Shown here: positions 60,204 through 64,000 of the stretch, in pieces
Layout: each line of letters opens with the position of its first letter
Numbering within the stretch: the stretch's first letter is position 1
Assembly: GCF_000014185.1 (NCBI RefSeq)
Contig: NC_008148.1
Location: 2,894,001-2,958,000, forward strand
DNA: 64,000 nucleotides
Direction: 5' to 3'
From: Rubrobacter xylanophilus DSM 9941
GTDB lineage: Bacteria; Actinomycetota; Rubrobacteria; Rubrobacterales; Rubrobacteraceae
Position numbers and translations under genes: made by a program
The notes under the pieces: generated by a model
What the model was told of the DNA's origin: nothing
Databases searched by the model: none
The model's input: the letters and a program-made list of their open reading frames with translations, nothing else

Positions 60204-62626
60204 CCGAGGAGGCCGCGCTCCTGGGCGAGCCGCACCGCCGCGGCGCGCGAGCGCACGCCCAGCTTGCGCAGGATGGAGCGCAGGTGCGCGTTCACGGTCC
60301 GGGTGCTGACGAACAGCCGCCCGGCCACCTGGGCGTCGGTCATCCCCTCGCCGACGAGCCGCAAGACCTCGAGCTCCCGCGGGGTCAGGGGCGCTCCGGC
60401 GGGCCCCCGCTCCTCCCCGCGAGGGCCCTCTTCGAGGGCGTAGGCGGCGGCCTCCCGCAGGCTCAGGGCCCGGCCCGCCTCGAAGGCCGCCCTCCCCCTC
60501 TCCTCGCCGAGCGCCGCCCAGGCCGGCTCCAGCCCGCGCCGCAGGAAGTCCCGCAGGGCCGGCCCCACCGACGTGCCGATGCTCCTCCCCAGCCGGTCCG
60601 CCGCGCCCGCCAGCCGGAGGGCGCGCGCCGGACGCCCCTCCTCCACCGCCAGGCGCGCGTAGGCGTGCAGCACCAGCGGGGCGGCGTAGCGGTACTGCAG
60701 CAGGGAGGCCCCCTCCACCATCCGGGCGGCGTGGGCGCGGGCGGCGGCGGCATCGCCCCGCTCGCAGGCGAGCATTATGAGAAACCACAGGCAGGTCCGG
60801 ACCTCCTCCGGGTCCCCCACCCTCCGCAGCGCCTCCAGGCCGGCCTCGAGGTGCTCGCGCGCCGCCTCCAGATCGCCCCCGAGGAGATACAGGAGGCCCA
60901 GGTAGCTGCGCGAGAGGGCCAGGCCGTGCTCGTTGCCGGAGCGCTGGTCGAGCCGGAGGCTCTCCTCCAGGAAGGAGCGGGCCGTCTCCCGGTCGCCCGT
61001 CTGCGCGCTCAGGCGCCCGAGGTCCCTGAGGACGGCGGCGACGCGCGGCTCCTCCCCCGGGAGGCCCCGATAGATCTCCAGGCTCTCCTCCAGGCGCGAG
61101 CGCACCACCTCCGCGTCTCCCCCGGCCCAGTCGGCGCTCCGGTAGATGAGCGCCCCGAGGGCGTGGAGCGCCCGCGCCCTGACCGCGCCCGCCTCCCGCG
61201 CCCCCGGAAGCTCCAGGAACCCCTCGAGCCACGCCCGCCCCTCGCTGTAGTAGCCCCGGTACCACCAGAAGCGCACCAGCGCCGCCGCCATCCCGAGGCC
61301 CCGCTCCGCCTCCCCCTCCTCCCGGAACCACGCCAGCGCCGCCCTGAGGTTGGCGTGCTCGCGCTCGAGGCGCCCGAGCCACGCCGTCTGGCGGGGGCCG
61401 AGCATGCCGCGCCCGGCCTCCTCCGCGAGCCGCAGGAAGCAGCGGGCGTGGCGCATCGCCACCGCCGCCCCCTCCCCCGACTCCTCGAGCCTCTCCCGGC
61501 CGTACTGCCGCACCGTCTCGAGCAGCCCGTACCGGGGCTCGCCGCCCCGCCGGTCCACCACCACGAGCGACTTGTCCACAAGTCGCGAGAGCAGGTCCAG
61601 CACCTCGCCCCGCTCGATGCCCTCCCCCGAGCAGACCTCCTCCGCCGCCTCCAGCGTGAACCCGCCGGAGAAGGCGGCGAGCCGGCGGAACAGCGCCCGC
61701 TCGCCCTCCGGGAGCAGCCCGTAGCTCCAGTCCATCGTCGCCCTCAGGGTCCTCTGGCGCGGCGAGGCCGTCCGGCTCCCGCCCGTCAGGAGCCGCAGAG
61801 CGCCCTCGAGCCGCTCAGCGATCTGGCCCACCGAGAGCACCCTCGTCCTGGCCGCCGCGAGCTCTATGGCCAGCGGGATGCCGTCGAGCCGGCGGCACAC
61901 CCGCGAGACCTCGGCCGCGCTCCGCTCCGTCAGCCCGAAGCCCGGGGCCGCCGCCGCTGCCCGCTCCAGAAACAGGCGGGTGGCCTCGTAGCGCGCCAGC
62001 GCCCCGGGGTCCGCCGCCTCCTCGGGCGGGGGCAGGGAGAGCGCAGGCACGGGCCAGACGGTCTCCCCGGCGACGCCGAGCGCCTCGCGGCTGGTCGCAA
62101 GGACCTTCAGGTCCGGGCAGGCGCGCAGCAGGGCCTCGGCCAGCGCGGCGCACGCCCCGACCAGGTGCTCGCAGTTGTCCAGCACGAGGAGCGCGCCCCC
62201 GGACCCCAGACGCTCGGCGCACGCCCCGACCAGCGAGCGCCCCGGCGCCTCGCGCACGCCCAACGCCCCGGCCACCGCCTGCTCCACCAGCCCGGGGTCC
62301 GAGAGCGAGGCCAGCTCCACCCACCAGGCGCCCCCGAAGCCCCCCGCAGCCTCCCGCGCCGCCCGCAGCGCGAGCCGCGTCTTGCCGCATCCCCCCGGAC
62401 CGGTGAGCGTGAGCAGCCGCGTGCCGGCGAGCAGCGCCCTCACCTCCGAGAGCTCCCGTTCGCGCCCGACGAAGCTGGAGGTCTCGGCGGGCAGGTTGCC
62501 CCGGGGCGCCCGCGGAGCCTCCGCCTGCCCCCCGCCGCTCCCCACCACCCGGAGCGGAGAGGGGCCACCGCCTGCGGACGGGCGGCGGGGCGGGGAGGTT
62601 TCGCCCCGGTCTCCTTCGTGTGCCAT
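60200..62626 (-). CDS. Large AAA/NB-ARC-TPR LuxR-family transcription regulator
   Basis: 808 residues. An N-terminal NTPase has TSSFVGRERELSEVRALL, Walker A GPGGCGKTRLAL, Walker B LLVLDNCEHLV and ATSREALGV with DGIPLAIELAAARTR. Residues about 390-720 are TPR-like helices. The C-terminal 60 residues are a GerE/LuxR HTH (LTPRELEVLRLVGEGMTDAQ, VSTRTVNAHLRSILRKLGV). It is a one-component signal-integrating activator of the kind near actinobacterial oxygenase genes. The downstream ABM-monooxygenase pair is the likely target. ATG start at 62626. Confidence 0.92.
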   Translation of the reverse strand: MAHEGDRGETSPPRRPSAGGGPSPLRVVGSGGGQAEAPRAPRGNLPAETSSFVGRERELSEVRALLAGTRLLTLTGPGGCGKTRLALRAAREAAGGFGGAWWVELASLSDPGLVEQAVAGALGVREAPGRSLVGACAERLGSGGALLVLDNCEHLVGACAALAEALLRACPDLKVLATSREALGVAGETVWPVPALSLPPPEEAADPGALARYEATRLFLERAAAAAPGFGLTERSAAEVSRVCRRLDGIPLAIELAAARTRVLSVGQIAERLEGALRLLTGGSRTASPRQRTLRATMDWSYGLLPEGERALFRRLAAFSGGFTLEAAEEVCSGEGIERGEVLDLLSRLVDKSLVVVDRRGGEPRYGLLETVRQYGRERLEESGEGAAVAMRHARCFLRLAEEAGRGMLGPRQTAWLGRLEREHANLRAALAWFREEGEAERGLGMAAALVRFWWYRGYYSEGRAWLEGFLELPGAREAGAVRARALHALGALIYRSADWAGGDAEVVRSRLEESLEIYRGLPGEEPRVAAVLRDLGRLSAQTGDRETARSFLEESLRLDQRSGNEHGLALSRSYLGLLYLLGGDLEAAREHLEAGLEALRRVGDPEEVRTCLWFLIMLACERGDAAAARAHAARMVEGASLLQYRYAAPLVLHAYARLAVEEGRPARALRLAGAADRLGRSIGTSVGPALRDFLRRGLEPAWAALGEERGRAAFEAGRALSLREAAAYALEEGPRGEERGPAGAPLTPRELEVLRLVGEGMTDAQVAGRLFVSTRTVNAHLRSILRKLGVRSRAAAVRLAQERGLLG

Positions 62627-62663
62627 GGCCTCTCCCGGCGCGCCTGCGCCGCCATTGTAGCGC

Positions 62664-63593
62664 TTATCTCAAGCTGCCCGCAGCCCCGCCCCCGCGCCTC
62701 TTCGCGACGTAGCGCATGAGCCCGTCCACCAGCATCCAGTAGGCCCCGGCGAGCTCGTAGCTCGCGAGGTCTTCAGCGCCGGCGCCGGCGGCCCGGAGCT
62801 CGGCGTTCCCCCTCTCCTCCAGCTCGGCGGCGATCCGCTCGCGGCTCAGGCCCCGCCGCATGCGCTCCTCGACAAAGGCGCTCCAGTCCCTGAGGCGCCG
62901 CTCCAGCTCGGAGAGGTGGCGCTCCACGTCTTCGTAGGAGCCGAAGTGCGTGGGCCACAGGCTCCGCGGCGAGAGCGAGCGCACGAGGTCCAGGCTCCGC
63001 AGCCACGCCTCGATGTCCACCTCCGGCGGCGGGGTCGGCGGCCGGACGTAGGTGCAGCCGGGGAGCCTTATCCCGCCGACGTCCCCGGCGAAGAGCGCCC
63101 CCGAGTCCGGCTCCAGGTAGGCCAGGTGGTGGTAGGCGTGCCCCGGGGTGTAGTGCGCCTCCAGCACCCCGCCCGCGGCGGGCACCCGCTCCCCGCCCTC
63201 GAGCGCCACCATCCTCTCCTCCGGCACTGGGCGCACCTCTCCCCACAGCACGTCCATGTTCTCCCCGTAGATCCGTGAGGCGCTCCGCAGGAGCTTCGAG
63301 GGGTCGGCCATGTGCGGGTAGCCCACCCCGTGCACGTAGAAGGTCGCGTTCGGCAGCGCCTCCGTCAGGTGCCCGGAGGCCCCGGCGTGGTCCAGGTGGA
63401 TGTGGGTAAGAAAGACCTCCCCGACCTCCTCCGGGGCGACGCCGTGCTCCTTCAGGCCCCCGAGCAGGCTCTTCAGGCAGGTGGTGGGGCCCGTCTCCAC
63501 CAGCGCCGCCCGGCCGCCGTCGCCGAGCAGCAGGAAGGAGGCTATGGTGTGAGGGGTCTCCATGAAGTTCAGGTCTATGGTCTCTATCCTCAT
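62664..63593 (-). CDS. MBL-fold metallohydrolase
   Basis: 309 residues. Metal motifs: FLTHIHLDHAGASGHL, HYTPGHAYHHLAYLEP, the bridging Asp in LFAGDVGGIRLPG and a late His in LWPTHFGSYEDVERH. The C-terminal ~90 residues are helical and charged, as in glyoxalase II-like or quorum-lactonase-like subfamilies. Substrate unknown. Start at 63593; divergent from the phosphoglycerate mutase gene. Confidence 0.87.
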   Translation of the reverse strand: MRIETIDLNFMETPHTIASFLLLGDGGRAALVETGPTTCLKSLLGGLKEHGVAPEEVGEVFLTHIHLDHAGASGHLTEALPNATFYVHGVGYPHMADPSKLLRSASRIYGENMDVLWGEVRPVPEERMVALEGGERVPAAGGVLEAHYTPGHAYHHLAYLEPDSGALFAGDVGGIRLPGCTYVRPPTPPPEVDIEAWLRSLDLVRSLSPRSLWPTHFGSYEDVERHLSELERRLRDWSAFVEERMRRGLSRERIAAELEERGNAELRAAGAGAEDLASYELAGAYWMLVDGLMRYVAKRRGGGAAGSLR

Positions 63594-63715
63594 CCTCTGC
63601 GTCTCCCCTCGAAGACGGGTCGGTTCTCTCGGGCGCGGCGCCCGGGGCGCCGGCAGGGAGATTATACAGAGGGGGCATCTGGTAGACTGCCAGGGCCGGA
63701 AGAGAGGAGGAAGGC

Positions 63716-64000
63716 TTGGATCTGGACCTTATGCGCGAGCTCTCGGTCAGGACCGACTCCAGGATAGTCCTGCTCGTTCTGGACGGGCTGGGCGGGCTCC
63801 CCATGGAGCCCGGCGGCAAGACGGAGCTCGAGGCCGCCGAGACCCCCCACCTGGACTCCCTCGCGGCCGCCTCGGACCTCGGGCTCTCGCGCCCCGTCGC
63901 CGCCGGGGTGAGCCCCGGGAGCGGCCCCGGGCACCTGGCCCTCTTCGGGTACGACCCCCTGCGCTACAGGGTCGGGCGCGGGGTCCTCAGCGCCCTCGGC
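63716..64000 (+). CDS. apgM: 2,3-bisphosphoglycerate-independent phosphoglycerate mutase, archaeal type (5' part)
   Basis: First 95 codons from TTG 63716 (GAGGAGGAAGG upstream). The sequence [29 protein letters not shown] has the metal-binding Asp of the alkaline-phosphatase fold, then [12 protein letters not shown] and [16 protein letters not shown], the Ser-containing ApgM-specific stretch. It interconverts 2- and 3-phosphoglycerate. The gene continues past the right edge. Confidence 0.9.
   Translation, partial: MDLDLMRELSVRTDSRIVLLVLDGLGGLPMEPGGKTELEAAETPHLDSLAAASDLGLSRPVAAGVSPGSGPGHLALFGYDPLRYRVGRGVLSALG

Overview
The window is very GC-rich DNA with densely packed, often overlapping genes, many GTG and TTG starts, menaquinone biosynthesis, leaderless-looking promoters, class E-type sortases and MerR/XRE/cupin and LOV regulators. 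Together these suggest a deep-branching actinobacterium. My best guess is a Rubrobacter-like thermophile, inferred from gene content and codon style rather than from a database match. I see no rRNA, tRNA, CRISPR array, prophage or insertion sequence.

Layout. 1-6.5 kb (minus): menaquinone genes menF-menD-(TMEM175 channel)-menH-menB-menC, with menC cut by the window edge. 6.5-8.7 kb: xylulokinase-type kinase and a lipoprotein sortase. 8.9-10.5 kb (plus): coiled-coil protein, bioY and a small membrane protein. 10.5-18.8 kb (minus): nitrogen/GABA block of ald, a ureohydrolase, a sodium-solute symporter, gabD, a nonsense-interrupted APC permease and gabT. 18.8-29.1 kb (plus): MerR-XRE-cupin regulator, S9 peptidase, polyamine aminotransferase, a PotABCD-type polyamine ABC transporter, an MBL hydrolase and an aminobutyraldehyde dehydrogenase. 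The two blocks can together carry putrescine (and guanidino compounds) through 4-aminobutanal, GABA and succinate semialdehyde to succinate. 29.2-34.4 kb: MFS transporter, a LOV-GAF-PP2C phosphatase, superoxide dismutase and a CoA-disulfide-reductase-like flavoprotein. 34.3-38.4 kb (minus): proline catabolism (proline dehydrogenase, pruA) behind an APC permease. 38.5-42.2 kb (plus): ALDH7-type dehydrogenase, sarcosine/pipecolate-oxidase-type flavoprotein and a mu-crystallin-type reductase, which look like a pipecolate/lysine module.

42.2-51 kb: a CmtR-like metal sensor, a baeRF protein, a secreted subtilase, a 2H phosphoesterase, and a polyphosphate-flavoured group (SixA, CYTH-CHAD, MgtC-like, PPK1). 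51-55.3 kb: ferredoxin-like protein, a second sortase and the three-subunit proton-translocating transhydrogenase. 55.3-58.4 kb: an ArsR-rhodanese regulator with a palindromic operator at its start codon, a rhodanese-MBL persulfide dioxygenase gene carrying two compensating frameshifts, and an MFS transporter. 58.4-62.6 kb (minus): FAD monooxygenase, ABM-domain protein and a large AAA/TPR LuxR regulator with possible binding sites in between. 62.7-64 kb: MBL hydrolase and the start of an archaeal-type phosphoglycerate mutase.

The most unusual signals are: an identically spaced TGTWACS-type box array upstream of the two paralogous sortase genes, which lie 43 kb apart; an 84-bp tandem duplication that has separated two formerly overlapping genes; the in-frame amber codon in the presumed GABA permease; the doubly frameshifted persulfide dioxygenase; and two men genes whose N-termini align with homologues only if a CTG codon starts translation.
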